Notes: generated from the letters alone by a model not told the origin. Shown: positions 36,505 to 45,634, numbered from the stretch's first letter. The stretch is DNA of 64,000 nucleotides from Burkholderia pyrrocinia (GCF_001028665.1 NZ_CP011504.1:2480001-2544000); one strand, 5' to 3'. Program-made: numbers and translations.

Positions 36505-37413
36505 ATGATTGAACTGCACCAGCTTCGCTGCTTCGTCGCGGTGGCCGAGGAGCTTCATTTCGGCCACGCGGCCAAACGGCTCTTCATGACGCAACCGCCG
36601 CTCAGCCGGCAGATCCAGTTGCTCGAGCACGCGCTCGGCATCGCACTGCTCGAACGCAGCAGCCGGCAGGTGAGCCTGACCGCGGCCGGCGAGCGCTTCC
36701 TGCGCGACGCGCGACACATCCTCGAATTCTCCGCGCGGGCCGAGCAGGCCGCGCAGCGCGTCGCGCACGGCGGGGCCGGCCGCATCACGCTCGGCTTCAC
36801 GGCCGTCAGCGCGTACCGGATGATCCCGATGCTGCTGGCGCACGCCGCGCACGCGCTGCCGGACGTCGACGTCGAATTGCGCGAGATGGTGTCGACGGTG
36901 CAGATCGACGCGCTCGCGTCGCGGATGCTCGACGCGGGCTTCGTGCGCCAGCGCGCTTCGCGCCAGCCGCTCGAATACCGGCTCGTACAGCGCGAACCGA
37001 TGCTGGTCGCGGTCGCGGAGGGCGTGCCGCTCGCCGCGTGCGAGCGCATCGGCCCCGACGATCTCGACCGGCAGCCGTTCATCGCGTATTCGCCGAACGA
37101 AGGGAAATACTTCCACGACCTGATCTCCGGCCTGTTCGCGAACGCAGGGCGGCTGCCGAACTACCTGCACTACGTCGGGCAGACGCATACGATCCTCGGC
37201 CTCGTGCGTGCGGGGCTCGGCGCAGCGCTCGTGCCGGCGTCGGCGCGCGAACTGCATGTGGACGGCGTGGTGTTCCGGCCGCTCGCCGGCGTCGACGCCG
37301 CAGCGGAGCTGTATCTCGCGTGGCGCGCGGATAACGACAATCCGGCGCTGCCGGTGTTCAACGCGATGGTCGAGCGGTTTCTCGCGCAGGAGCAGGGCGG
37401 CGCGGTGACGTAG
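36505..37413 (+). CDS. LysR-family regulator, BenM/CatM/CbnR-like subgroup
   Basis: 302-aa regulator. The N-terminus M-I-E-L-H-Q-L-R-C-F-V-A-V-A-E-E-L-H-F-G-H-A-A-type sequence with M-T-Q-P-P-L-S-R-Q-I is the hallmark of the subgroup that includes BenM, CatM and other activators of aromatic catabolism. The effector domain keeps L-G-L-V-R-A-G-L-G-A-A-L-V-P. The gene stands alone; no catabolic genes adjoin it, the nearest being the phenylacetate cluster 4 kb away, which is normally under PaaR. An inverted repeat before the start suggests autoregulation. Confidence 0.93.
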   Translation: MIELHQLRCFVAVAEELHFGHAAKRLFMTQPPLSRQIQLLEHALGIALLERSSRQVSLTAAGERFLRDARHILEFSARAEQAAQRVAHGGAGRITLGFTAVSAYRMIPMLLAHAAHALPDVDVELREMVSTVQIDALASRMLDAGFVRQRASRQPLEYRLVQREPMLVAVAEGVPLAACERIGPDDLDRQPFIAYSPNEGKYFHDLISGLFANAGRLPNYLHYVGQTHTILGLVRAGLGAALVPASARELHVDGVVFRPLAGVDAAAELYLAWRADNDNPALPVFNAMVERFLAQEQGGAVT

Positions 37414-38069
37414 CACGTTCGTGCCGTGTCACAAGCTTTCAATCCGGAAGCTTGCGGCGCTGCGATGGCAAGCAATCCTGATCGAGCAAGGCAGGCGGGC
37501 GTCGTGCGAATCCTTACCGTCATGAAAGCTGCCTCGATACCCGTGTTTCAACGCCGGAACGCGGCGGTTCGCTGCACTGCGACAACCGCTTGACGCTGCA
37601 TGCCGGTCGGCGCACGATACCGGCAGTGCATTTGGAGCGGGACGCGCCGGCCGCGCGGTTCCTGCACCCGCGATACGCAAAAGAACAACGATGAGCCTTT
37701 ACTCACTCGTACCGGAATCCCGGCGCCGCATCGGTCGGCCCGCCGGAACAACGATTCTCCCGACGCCCGCCGCGTCACGCATCCGTCATCCCGTTTCGTA
37801 CCGTGCCTCGGTACACTTCCGTCCGCGCGCTGGCCGCGCCGATGAACGGCGCCGGTCCGGCCCGCCGCATCGGGCCGCAGCCTGCCGCCCCCGATCACCG
37901 CATCCTGAACGGCACCTACACCGGCGTCTCGTGACGCCCGCCGGCGCTCGCCCTGTATTGCGCCGCCGGCTTTCCTGACCGTCCGGCGGCCCCGGAGTCC
38001 GAAGCATTTCGAATGAGCTTGAAGAAGCAAACGCACGCAGTTCGGTTCGAGGTTCAAGGAGAAAAACTC
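37414..38069. other. 650-bp gap without a convincing gene
   Basis: Short open frames exist here on both strands but have arginine/proline-rich, non-protein-like composition and no ribosome sites. AAGCTT-flanked repeat AAGCTTTCAATCCGGAAGCTT-like sequence lies near 37433-37453. A strong Shine-Dalgarno (AAGGAG, about 38056-38061) marks the next gene. The stretch may contain a long 5' leader for the 38070 gene or a small RNA; I cannot show either. Confidence 0.4.
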
Positions 38070-38846
38070 ATGTCGCAGCTTTCGAATGAAGAAGCAAACG
38101 GCAGTTCGGGGAGTGGCAAGGTAAAGCTGATCAAGTGGGCGATCATCATTGCCGGCGTCGCGATCGCGGCACCGGCCGCGCTGTTCATCCTGAAGGGGGT
38201 GATCGCGCTGATCACGGCGGGCGTCATCGGCCTCGGCGCGATCTATTTCGCGCCGGTCGTCGCGATGAAGTTCGCGAACCAGAAGGTGAAGATGATCGTC
38301 GAGGAGGCGCAGGCGAATCCGATCGAGACGCTGATCAACCAGCTCGCGGAAAAGCGCCAGGCGGCGCAGAAATTCGCGGACAGCATCACCGCGTTCCGCA
38401 CCGAGGTGAAGAACTTCGAGAGCAAGACGGAACTGTTCGAGAAGCAGTATCCGGACGACGCGCCGCGCTTCCGGTCGCAGCTTGACACGATGAAGCAGCT
38501 GCTCTCGTTTCGCGAAGGCCGCTACAAGCAGGTGCAGGCGGAACTGAAGAATTTCGCGTCGGCGATCGACCGCGCGAAGGCGATGTGGGACATGTCGCAG
38601 GCGGCGCAGCAGATGAACAAGCTCGCGGGCCGGCAGGCGTCCGACACGTTCGAGCAGATCAAGACCGACGTGGCCGTCGATTCGGTGATGCGCTCGGTCA
38701 ACAAGGCGTTCTCCGAAATGGAGACGTCGCTGATGGATAACCCCGAGGTCAAGCAGGCGCAGCAGCAGGCGATGACCGGCGGCCACGTGCCCGTTCCCGG
38801 ACCCGATGCGGCGAATCCCGCCCAGTTGCCGTCGAAACAACAATAA
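38070..38846 (+). CDS. Two-segment membrane protein with long coiled coil, function unknown
   Basis: 258 aa. The ATG at 38070 was chosen over an in-frame ATG at 38013 because AAGGAGAAAAACTC directly precedes it. Residues about 20-65 hold two adjacent hydrophobic helices (W-A-I-I-I-A-G-V-A-I-A-A-P-A-A-L-F-I-L and A-L-I-T-A-G-V-I-G-L-G-A-I-Y-F-A). The rest is charged and strongly helical, with heptad character, reminiscent of PspA-like coiled coils, and ends in a Gln/Pro-rich tail. It lies 20 bp before a binding-protein/LysM gene, with which it should be co-transcribed. I do not recognise a family. Confidence 0.8.
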   Translation: MSQLSNEEANGSSGSGKVKLIKWAIIIAGVAIAAPAALFILKGVIALITAGVIGLGAIYFAPVVAMKFANQKVKMIVEEAQANPIETLINQLAEKRQAAQKFADSITAFRTEVKNFESKTELFEKQYPDDAPRFRSQLDTMKQLLSFREGRYKQVQAELKNFASAIDRAKAMWDMSQAAQQMNKLAGRQASDTFEQIKTDVAVDSVMRSVNKAFSEMETSLMDNPEVKQAQQQAMTGGHVPVPGPDAANPAQLPSKQQ

Positions 38847-38866
38847 CTTCCTGCAGGCACGCAACC

Positions 38867-40000
38867 ATGAAAAAACTTCTCGGCGCAATTGCGTTTCTGG
38901 TGGTGCTCGTCGGCGTATGGATCGTGCATCAGGGCGGCCTGTCGACGCTGATCCCCGCGCATGACGCGGCCCCGGCCTCGACGTCCGCGCAAACTGGCGA
39001 CACCGGCCAGCCCGCGCAGCCGTCACCGTCGGCCAATGTGCTGCCGGCCGGCTTCACGCCGCAGGCCAGCACGCTGAAATCGATTGCCGAAAACGGCATC
39101 GTGCGGATCTCGGTGCAGAACCCGAGCGAGCCGTTCTTCGGCGAGGACAAGGGCGCACCGCACGGCTTCAACGTCGAATTCGCGCGGCTGCTGTTCGCCG
39201 ATCCGTCGTTCTCGCACGGCGGCAAGCCGGTCGTCGTCGATACGCGTCACGAGGTCGACACGTATCCGGGCGTGCCGAAGCAACTGCTCGACACCGACGC
39301 GAAGGGCAACCACGTCGTCGACGTGGCGATGGACGGGCTGACGTTCCCGGACAACACGCCGGCCGGCGTCGTCTATTCGGTGCCGTACGTCGACGATTTC
39401 GGCTATTCGCTGATCGTGCGGCAAGGGTCCGCGATCCGCTCGACCGACGATCTCGCGGGCAAGACGGTCGGCATCCTGAAGGGCGACCCCGACGTGCACG
39501 CGTTCGTCACGCGCCAGTATCCGAACGTCCGGTTCGTCGAGGTCGACGATTCCGATCCGGCGTTCATCGCGAAGAGCATCGACGGCCATACGGTCGACGC
39601 GTTCATCTACGACTATCCGTTCGCGGTCAGCTCGATCAAGGGCACCGACCTGAAGTTCGCGGTGACCAAGCTCGACGGCTCGAACATCGCGTACAAGATC
39701 GGCGTGCGTACCGACGACCAGGATCTGCTGATCTACCTGAACGCCGCGATCGCGAAGCTCAAGCAGTCGCCGCAGTATCTCGACCTGTTGCGCAAGTACT
39801 TCGTCAGCGACCAGGCGGTGACGACCGCGGCAGCTTCAGGCGAACACACGTACGTGGTGAAGTCGGGCGACACGCTGAACATGATCGCGGCGAGCAAGCT
39901 CGGCAGCGGCCAGCGTTATCGCGAGATCCAGCGCCGCAACAACCTCGCCAATCCGAACCTGATCCTGGCGGGCCAGCATCTGGTGATTCCGGTTCGGTAA
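38867..40000 (+). CDS. Solute-binding (SBP_bac_3) protein fused to a C-terminal LysM domain
   Basis: 377-aa envelope protein. An N-terminal hydrophobic anchor (L-L-G-A-I-A-F-L-V-V-L-V-G-V-W-I-V) without a clear cleavage site is followed by a Ser/Pro-rich spacer, a family 3 solute-binding domain (residues about 65-325, N-G-I-V-R-I-S-V-Q, D-L-A-G-K-T-V-G-I-L-K-G) and a LysM peptidoglycan-binding motif (H-T-Y-V-V-K-S-G-D-T-L-N-M-I-A to L-I-L-A-G-Q-H-L-V-I-P). LysM at the C-terminus of a binding protein is unusual and suggests a wall-tethered ligand sensor. It forms a two-gene unit with the preceding coiled-coil membrane protein and ends at a strong terminator. Confidence 0.9.
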   Translation: MKKLLGAIAFLVVLVGVWIVHQGGLSTLIPAHDAAPASTSAQTGDTGQPAQPSPSANVLPAGFTPQASTLKSIAENGIVRISVQNPSEPFFGEDKGAPHGFNVEFARLLFADPSFSHGGKPVVVDTRHEVDTYPGVPKQLLDTDAKGNHVVDVAMDGLTFPDNTPAGVVYSVPYVDDFGYSLIVRQGSAIRSTDDLAGKTVGILKGDPDVHAFVTRQYPNVRFVEVDDSDPAFIAKSIDGHTVDAFIYDYPFAVSSIKGTDLKFAVTKLDGSNIAYKIGVRTDDQDLLIYLNAAIAKLKQSPQYLDLLRKYFVSDQAVTTAAASGEHTYVVKSGDTLNMIAASKLGSGQRYREIQRRNNLANPNLILAGQHLVIPVR

Positions 40001-40038
40001 CGAAGACGTGACGTGAACGAAGGCGGGTGAAGGGACGT

Positions 40039-40085
40039 AAAAAAACGCGCGGCCCGGCGGAGCGATCCGCCGGGCCGCGCGTTTT
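40039..40085. terminator. Strong bidirectional terminator
   Basis: A near-perfect hairpin of about 20 bp: AAAACGCGCGGCCCGGCGGA with TCCGCCGGGCCGCGCGTTTT around a GCGA loop. A-run on the left and T-run on the right allow termination of the plus-strand binding-protein/LysM gene and of the convergent antiporter gene. Confidence 0.92.
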
Positions 40086-40091
40086 CGGGCG

Positions 40092-41180
40092 TCAGTGCGT
40101 GATCGACAGGAACAGGTACGCGGCGAACAGCGACAGGTGCACCACGCCGTGCAGCACCGTCGTGCGCCCCTGGCTGAGCGTCAGCGTGCTGACCAGCAAG
40201 GTCAGCGCCAGCAGCACGGTTTCCATCGCGCCGATGCCGAGCGTGAGCGGCTGGCCGATCCAGATGAACACGGCCGCGACGGTCGGGATCGTGAGCCCGA
40301 TGCTCGCGAGTGCCGAACCGAGCGCGAGGTTCATGCTGGTCTGCAGGCGGTTTGCGCGTGCGGCGGTGACGGCCGCGAGCCCTTCCGGCAGCAGCACGAG
40401 CGCGGCGATCACGATGCCGACCGCGGCTTCGGGCGCGCCGAGCTTCAGCACTGCGTGCTCGACGGCCGGCGACAGCAGCTTCGCGAGCAGCACGACCGCG
40501 ACGAGGCTCACGAACAGCAGGATCATGCTGATGACGGCGGTACGCGTGCTCGGCGCCGCGGCGTGCACCGACTCGTTTGCGCTGTCGTGCGCGGCGAGGA
40601 AGTAGTCGCGGTGGCGCACGGTCTGTACGAACACGAATGCGCCGTACAGCACGAGCGACGATACGCCGGCAAACGCGAGCTGCGATTTCGAAAAGAACGG
40701 GCCCGGCGCGGCGCTGAGGTAGTTCGGCATCACGAGCGACAGCACCGACAGCGACGCCAGCACCGCGAGCGCCTTGCTCGCGCCGCGTCCCTGGAAGTCC
40801 TGTTCGCCGTGCTTCCACGCGCCGACCAGCAGGCAGATGCCGACGATGCCGTTGCAGATGATCATCACGGCGGCGAACACGGTATCGCGCGCGAGGCCCG
40901 ATTTCTCGGGGCCCGCGCCGAGCATCACCGACACGATCAGCGCGACTTCGATGACGGTCACGGCGACCGCGAGCACGAGCGTGCCGAACGGTTCGCCGAC
41001 GCGGTGCGCGACGACTTCCGCATGGTGGACGGCGGCGAACACGGCGCCGGCGAGTGCGGCGGCGAGCACCGCGATGACGAGGCCTTCGGCCGGCACGACG
41101 CGCGACAGCGCGAGTACCAGCCATGCGGCAAGCGGGGCCCAGAGGGTCCAGCGCGGGAGCTGGTTGGACGAGAGCGGCAT
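40092..41180 (-). CDS. Calcium/sodium:proton antiporter, ChaA/CaCA family
   Basis: Inner-membrane cation/H+ exchanger, 362 aa, about the size of E. coli ChaA (366 aa). Eleven or so hydrophobic segments are split into two repeats, each with a CaCA alpha motif: T-V-I-E-V-A-L-I-V-S in the first and A-L-V-L-L-P-E-G-L-A-A in the second, carrying the membrane Glu residues that bind the cation. G-E-P-F-G-T-L-V-L-A-V-A-V precedes the first, as in ChaA. It stands alone, convergent with the LysM-fusion gene. Confidence 0.92.
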   Translation of the reverse strand: MPLSSNQLPRWTLWAPLAAWLVLALSRVVPAEGLVIAVLAAALAGAVFAAVHHAEVVAHRVGEPFGTLVLAVAVTVIEVALIVSVMLGAGPEKSGLARDTVFAAVMIICNGIVGICLLVGAWKHGEQDFQGRGASKALAVLASLSVLSLVMPNYLSAAPGPFFSKSQLAFAGVSSLVLYGAFVFVQTVRHRDYFLAAHDSANESVHAAAPSTRTAVISMILLFVSLVAVVLLAKLLSPAVEHAVLKLGAPEAAVGIVIAALVLLPEGLAAVTAARANRLQTSMNLALGSALASIGLTIPTVAAVFIWIGQPLTLGIGAMETVLLALTLLVSTLTLSQGRTTVLHGVVHLSLFAAYLFLSITH

Positions 41181-41729
41181 GGAGGGTTTCCTTATGCGAG
41201 TGGCGGCGCGCGACGCGCCGTCACGGGGTGACGAAGCCCGGCCGTACTATCCGCCGAACGAGGACGATGAAACCGAAAGGTGGCGGCGCGCGATGGCGCT
41301 GCCTCGAGTTCGCCGCCATGAGGCGGCGAGGGGCGCGGGCGGGCCGAGGCCCGTCGCTGGGTGAAACGGTTCGATGCGGCTGGCCGCCGATGGCGGGGCG
41401 CACAATCGTGACGACGCGCCGGCCGGAGGCTCGGTTCCGACCCCGGAAGGGGGCGCGCGATGGACATCGGTGGCAGCGTGACACGCGGTTTCCCCCTGAA
41501 ATCCGGCGAGTTGTCGAATTTTATCAGGCGTTTGGGGGCCACAATCTCATATTCGAACGCTTTCATTGACCTTTCGGTTTACAAAAAGTGCCCCAATCCT
41601 TCATTTTTTTGTCTTTGCAGTTTCCGTAACGGTCTCTTGCACGACAAATTCGGGCTCGTCCTGACATAAATCTACCGACCGGTCGGTTTATAATCGCTCG
41701 CACTTCCACTTCATGACGGATCGCAAGCG
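41181..41729. other. Gap between antiporter and paaH; A/T-rich promoter half
   Basis: 550 bp without a convincing gene. The half nearest paaH (about 41530-41700) is distinctly A/T-rich and contains the PaaR-like palindrome and a consensus -10. The half nearest the antiporter is GC-rich with only non-protein-like frames. Confidence 0.5.
41674..41694 (+). promoter_or_regulatory. paaH promoter with PaaR-type palindrome
   Basis: ACCGACCGGTCGGT (41674-41687) is a perfect 14-bp palindrome placed directly upstream of TATAAT (41689-41694), a perfect -10; paaH starts 35 bp further on. Burkholderia PaaR (TetR family) is known to control phenylacetate genes through a conserved inverted repeat of this kind, relieved by phenylacetyl-CoA. 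The palindrome occupies the -35/-10 spacer, as expected for repression. Confidence 0.75.
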
Positions 41730-43286
41730 ATGGCTGTTTCCTCTGCACATTCGGTGAACTCGGGCGCGCTGGCGCAGTCGGCCGTCGTCGGCGTGATCGG
41801 CGCCGGCGCGATGGGCGCGGGCATTGCGCAAGTTGCGGCGGCGGCCGGCCATACGGTGCTGCTGTACGACCTGAACGAAGCGGCCTGCGACAAGGCGCTG
41901 GCCGGCATCCGCGCGCAGTTCGCACGGCTCGCGGAGAAAGGCCGGCTCGAACCGGCACAGGCCGACGCGGCCGGCAACCGGATCCAGGCAGTGCGCGCGC
42001 TGGCCGATCTCGCGGGCGCGGCGCTGGTCGTCGAGGCGGCGGCCGAGCGGCTCGACGTGAAGCGCGAGATTTTCGCGACGCTCGAACGCCATGTCGACGA
42101 CACGTGCGTGCTGGCGACCAACACGTCGTCGATCTCGATCACGTCGATTGCGGCCGGGCTGCGCGTGCCGCAGCGCGTCGCCGGCCTGCATTTCTTCAAC
42201 CCGGCGCCGCTGATGGCGCTCGTCGAGGTGGTCAGCGGGCTCGCGACCGCGCCCGACGTTGCGCAGGTCCTGTATGCGACCGCGGCCGCGTGGGGCAAAA
42301 AGCCCGTGATGGCGAAATCGACGCCGGGCTTCATCGTGAACCGCGTCGCGCGGCCGTATTACGCGGAAGCGCTACGCGTGCTGAACGAGCAGGGCGGCGC
42401 GCCGGCGTCGATCGACGCGGTGATGCGCGAGGCCGGCGGCTTCCGGATGGGGCCGTTCGAACTGATGGACCTGATCGGCCACGACGTGAACTTCGCAGTG
42501 ACCGAGTCGGTGTTCCGCGCGTACTTCAACGATCCGCGCTACACGCCGTCGCTGATTCAGCAGGAACTCGTGAATGCAGGCTTCCTCGGGCGCAAGTCCG
42601 GGCGCGGCTTCTATTCGTATGCGGACGGCGCGACGCCGCCCGCACCCGATCTCGAACCGCCGCGCGATGCGCCGGCGGATGTCGTGCTGTACGCGCAGGA
42701 CGGCCCGGCCGCCGCGCTGCACGCGCGCTTCGTGGAACGCATCGAGCTCGCGCGGCAGGCTGGCGCGCATCCGGACGACCTGCTCGCGACGGCCGGCCGC
42801 GCATCGATCGCGCTGACCGACGGCCGTACGGCGACCGCGCGCGCCGCGCAAACGGGCGTGGCCGATCTCGTGCTCGTCGACCTCGCACGCGATTACGCGC
42901 AGGCCGGGCTCGTCGCGCTGACGCACGCGCTCCAGTGCAGCGACGCCGCCTACGCGGACGCGGTCGGGCTGTTCCAGCAGGCGGGCTTCCGCGTCGTCGG
43001 CGTCGCCGATGTGCCGGGGATGATCGCGATGCGCACCGTCGCGATGCTCGCGAACGAGGCGGCCGACACGGTGAACCAGGGCGTGTGCTCGCCCGCCGAT
43101 CTCGACCTCGCGATGGAGAAGGGCGTGAACTACCCGTGCGGCCCGCTCGCGTGGGCCGATGCAATCGGCATCGGTCGCGTGTTTCGCGTGCTGTCGAACC
43201 TCGCGGCGAGCTACGGCGAGGACCGCTATCGCGTGTCGCCGCGCATCGCCGCGCTGCATGCAGCCGGCCGCACGTTCCGGTCGTAG
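41730..43286 (+). CDS. paaH: 3-hydroxyacyl-CoA dehydrogenase PaaH (phenylacetate pathway)
   Basis: NAD-dependent oxidation of 3-hydroxyadipyl-CoA to 3-oxoadipyl-CoA in phenylacetate breakdown. 518 aa, the length of PaaH-type enzymes with a duplicated C-terminal domain. Motifs are the dinucleotide loop V-I-G-A-G-A-M-G-A-G-I-A-Q, the 3HCDH signature around H-F-F-N-P-A-P-L-M-A-L-V-E-V-V, and two C-terminal helical domains (R-K-S-G-R-G-F-Y-S-Y; N-Y-P-C-G-P-L-A-W-A). It leads a three-gene unit with paaK and an enoyl-CoA hydratase behind a PaaR-type operator. In B. cenocepacia a satellite paaH cluster on chromosome 2 is known. Confidence 0.95.
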   Translation: MAVSSAHSVNSGALAQSAVVGVIGAGAMGAGIAQVAAAAGHTVLLYDLNEAACDKALAGIRAQFARLAEKGRLEPAQADAAGNRIQAVRALADLAGAALVVEAAAERLDVKREIFATLERHVDDTCVLATNTSSISITSIAAGLRVPQRVAGLHFFNPAPLMALVEVVSGLATAPDVAQVLYATAAAWGKKPVMAKSTPGFIVNRVARPYYAEALRVLNEQGGAPASIDAVMREAGGFRMGPFELMDLIGHDVNFAVTESVFRAYFNDPRYTPSLIQQELVNAGFLGRKSGRGFYSYADGATPPAPDLEPPRDAPADVVLYAQDGPAAALHARFVERIELARQAGAHPDDLLATAGRASIALTDGRTATARAAQTGVADLVLVDLARDYAQAGLVALTHALQCSDAAYADAVGLFQQAGFRVVGVADVPGMIAMRTVAMLANEAADTVNQGVCSPADLDLAMEKGVNYPCGPLAWADAIGIGRVFRVLSNLAASYGEDRYRVSPRIAALHAAGRTFRS

Positions 43287-43345
43287 TCGCCGGCCCTGTT
43301 ACCCCGAACACGATAACGACATCACTCCATTGGAGGAGCACCCCG

Positions 43346-44668
43346 ATGACTCACCCGACGCACCCCGCCGCCGCCCTCGAGCCGATCGAGACCGCCAGCC
43401 GCGACGAACTGCAGGCGCTGCAACTCGAGCGCGTCAAGTGGTCGTTGCGCCACGCGTACGACAACGTCCCGCACTATCGGCGCACGTTCGATGCGGCGGG
43501 CGTGCATCCGGACGACCTGAAGACGCTGGCCGATCTCGCCCGATTCCCGTTCTCGACGAAGAACGACCTGCGCGACAATTATCCGTTCGGGCTCTTTGCG
43601 GTGCCGCGCGAGCAGGTCGTGCGCGTGCACGCGTCGAGCGGCACGACGGGCAAGCCGACCGTGGTCGGCTACACGGCGCGCGACATCGACACGTGGGCGA
43701 ACGTGACCGCGCGCTCGATCCGCGCGGCCGGCGGCCGCCCGGGCGACACGCTGCACAACGCGTTCGGTTATGGCCTCTTCACGGGCGGCCTCGGGATTCA
43801 CTACGGCGCGGAGCGGCTCGGCTGCATGGTCGTGCCGATGTCGGGCGGGCAGACCGAGAAGCAGGTGCAACTGATCCGCGATTTCGAGCCGAAGATCATC
43901 CTCGTCACGCCGTCGTACATGCTGAACCTGATCGACGAAATGGTGCGGCAGGGGATGGATCCGGCCGAGTCGTCGCTGAAGATCGGCATCTTCGGCGCCG
44001 AGCCGTGGACGCAGGCGTTGCGCGAGGAAGTGGAGACGCGCGTGGGCATCGACGCGCTCGACATCTACGGGCTGTCGGAAGTGATGGGCCCGGGCGTCGC
44101 GTGCGAATGCGTCGAGACGAAGGACGGCCCGGTGATCTGGGAAGACCATTTCTATCCGGAGATCATCGATCCCGTCACGGGCGAAGTGCTGCCCGACGGC
44201 AGCCAGGGCGAGCTCGTGTTCACGTCGCTGACGAAGGAAGCGATGCCGGTGATCCGCTACCGCACGCGCGACCTCACCGCGCTGCTGCCGCCGACCGCGC
44301 GCGCGATGCGCCGCCTCGCGAAAATCACCGGTCGTTCCGACGACATGCTGATCGTGCGTGGCGTGAACGTGTTCCCGAGCCAGATCGAGGAGATCGTCGT
44401 CGCGCTGCCGGCGCTGTCGGGCCAGTTCCAGATCACGCTGTCGCGCGACGGTCACATGGACCGGCTCGACCTCGCGGTCGAGCTGCGCTCCGATGCGGAG
44501 GCGTCCGTCACCGAAAGCGATCGCGCGGCGCTCGCGCGCGAGCTGCAGCACCGGATCAAGACGATGGTCGGCGTGTCGTCCGGCGTGACGGTGCTCGCGG
44601 CGGGCGGCATTCCCGCGACCGCGACCGGCAAGGCCCGGCGCGTGATCGATCGCCGCCAGGCCGCCTGA
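43346..44668 (+). CDS. paaK: Phenylacetate-CoA ligase
   Basis: Cytoplasmic AMP-forming ligase that activates phenylacetate to phenylacetyl-CoA, the first step and the inducer-producing step of the pathway. 440 aa, the PaaK size. Motifs are the P-loop-like S-S-G-T-T-G-K-P-T (residues about 94-102), the adenylation core Y-G-L-S-E-V-M-G-P-G-V, and the C-terminal hinge T-G-R-S-D-D-M-L-I-V-R-G-V-N-V-F-P-S-Q-type sequence. GGAGGA lies just upstream of the ATG at 43346. Burkholderia often carry two paralogues (PaaK1/PaaK2); which one this is cannot be told here. Confidence 0.96.
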   Translation: MTHPTHPAAALEPIETASRDELQALQLERVKWSLRHAYDNVPHYRRTFDAAGVHPDDLKTLADLARFPFSTKNDLRDNYPFGLFAVPREQVVRVHASSGTTGKPTVVGYTARDIDTWANVTARSIRAAGGRPGDTLHNAFGYGLFTGGLGIHYGAERLGCMVVPMSGGQTEKQVQLIRDFEPKIILVTPSYMLNLIDEMVRQGMDPAESSLKIGIFGAEPWTQALREEVETRVGIDALDIYGLSEVMGPGVACECVETKDGPVIWEDHFYPEIIDPVTGEVLPDGSQGELVFTSLTKEAMPVIRYRTRDLTALLPPTARAMRRLAKITGRSDDMLIVRGVNVFPSQIEEIVVALPALSGQFQITLSRDGHMDRLDLAVELRSDAEASVTESDRAALARELQHRIKTMVGVSSGVTVLAAGGIPATATGKARRVIDRRQAA

Positions 44669-44706
44669 TTTCGATGATTGCCGTTCTACCCGAGGAAACC
44701 TGTTCG

Positions 44707-45507
44707 ATGGATGGATTGAAGACCCTGGCCGTCGCGGTCGATGCGCGCGGCATCGCGACCGTCGCGCTGCAGCGCGGCGACGTGCTCAACGCGTTCGACG
44801 AGACGATGATCGCCGAGCTGACCGACGCGTTCACGGCGCTCGGCCGGCGCGACGACGTGCGCGCGATCGTGCTGCGCTCGGACGGCCGCGCATTCTGCGC
44901 GGGTGCCGACCTGCAGTGGATGCAGCGCGCGAGCGCGAACGATGCGGCTGCGAACTTGCGCGACGCGGAGCGGTTCGCCGCGATGATGCGCGCGATCCGG
45001 CAGTGCCCGAAGCCGACGGTCGCACGCGTGCAGGGTCACGCGTTCGGCGGCGGCGTGGGCCTGTGCGCGGCCTGCGACATCGTGATCGCGAGCGACCATG
45101 CGCGCTTTTCGGTCAGCGAGGCGCGTTTCGGAATCCTGCCGGCTGTGATCGGCCCGTATCTGGTCGAGGCGGTCGGCCAGCGCCAGGCGCGCCGGCTCGC
45201 GCTGACCGCGACGCAGCTCGCCGCCGGCGAAGCCGTCGCGATCGGCCTGATCCACCAGGCCGTGCCGCTCGACGCGCTCGACGAAGCGCTCGACCGGACG
45301 CTCGCGGAACTGGGTCGCAACGGCCCGAACGCGCTGATGGAAATCAAGCGCTTCTTCGACGCAATCGGCGAGTATCCGCCGTCGGCCGAGCGCGCGGCGT
45401 TCACCGCGCAGACGATCTCGCGCGTGCGGGCGACGGAGGAGGCAAAGGAGGGCTTCGCCGCGTTCTTCGCGAAGCGCCCGCCGGCATGGGAGGCGGCCGC
45501 CGAGTAA
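44707..45507 (+). CDS. Enoyl-CoA hydratase/isomerase family protein
   Basis: Crotonase-fold CoA enzyme, 266 aa. The oxyanion-hole segments R-A-F-C-A-G-A-D-L-Q-W-M and G-H-A-F-G-G-G-V-G-L are present, with S-E-A-R-F-G-I-L-P-A carrying the catalytic region. The sequence around them is like methylglutaconyl-CoA hydratase (LiuC) as much as like PaaF/PaaG, so by sequence the substrate is uncertain; position in the paaH-paaK unit argues for a phenylacetate-pathway hydratase. The ATG at 44707 has GAGGA about 11 nt upstream; another ATG 33 bp earlier is possible. Confidence 0.88.
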   Translation: MDGLKTLAVAVDARGIATVALQRGDVLNAFDETMIAELTDAFTALGRRDDVRAIVLRSDGRAFCAGADLQWMQRASANDAAANLRDAERFAAMMRAIRQCPKPTVARVQGHAFGGGVGLCAACDIVIASDHARFSVSEARFGILPAVIGPYLVEAVGQRQARRLALTATQLAAGEAVAIGLIHQAVPLDALDEALDRTLAELGRNGPNALMEIKRFFDAIGEYPPSAERAAFTAQTISRVRATEEAKEGFAAFFAKRPPAWEAAAE

Positions 45508-45536
45508 GGGCCCGCCGCGACGATCGACGGCGAAGC

Positions 45537-45566
45537 GCGCCCGGCCGCATTTTGCGGCTCGGGCGC
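45537..45566 (+). terminator. Possible terminator of the paa unit
   Basis: Inverted repeat GCGCCCG/CGGGCGC enclosing CCGCA/TGCGG with a TTT loop. It is followed by GGGCGCTTGCTC rather than a pure T-run, so its strength is doubtful. A TACAAT at 45579-45584 just downstream could be a -10 for marC. Confidence 0.4.
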
Positions 45567-45634
45567 GGGCGCTTGCTCTACAATGCGTGACCCCCGGCGC
45601 GCTGCCGGCCCAGCCCCGACCGATTCTTCGCCCG

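Noticed and set aside
37691..37978. A 95-codon plus-strand ORF in the gap before the coiled-coil gene
   Set aside because: Arg/Pro-rich composition, no ribosome site, no conserved-looking segment.
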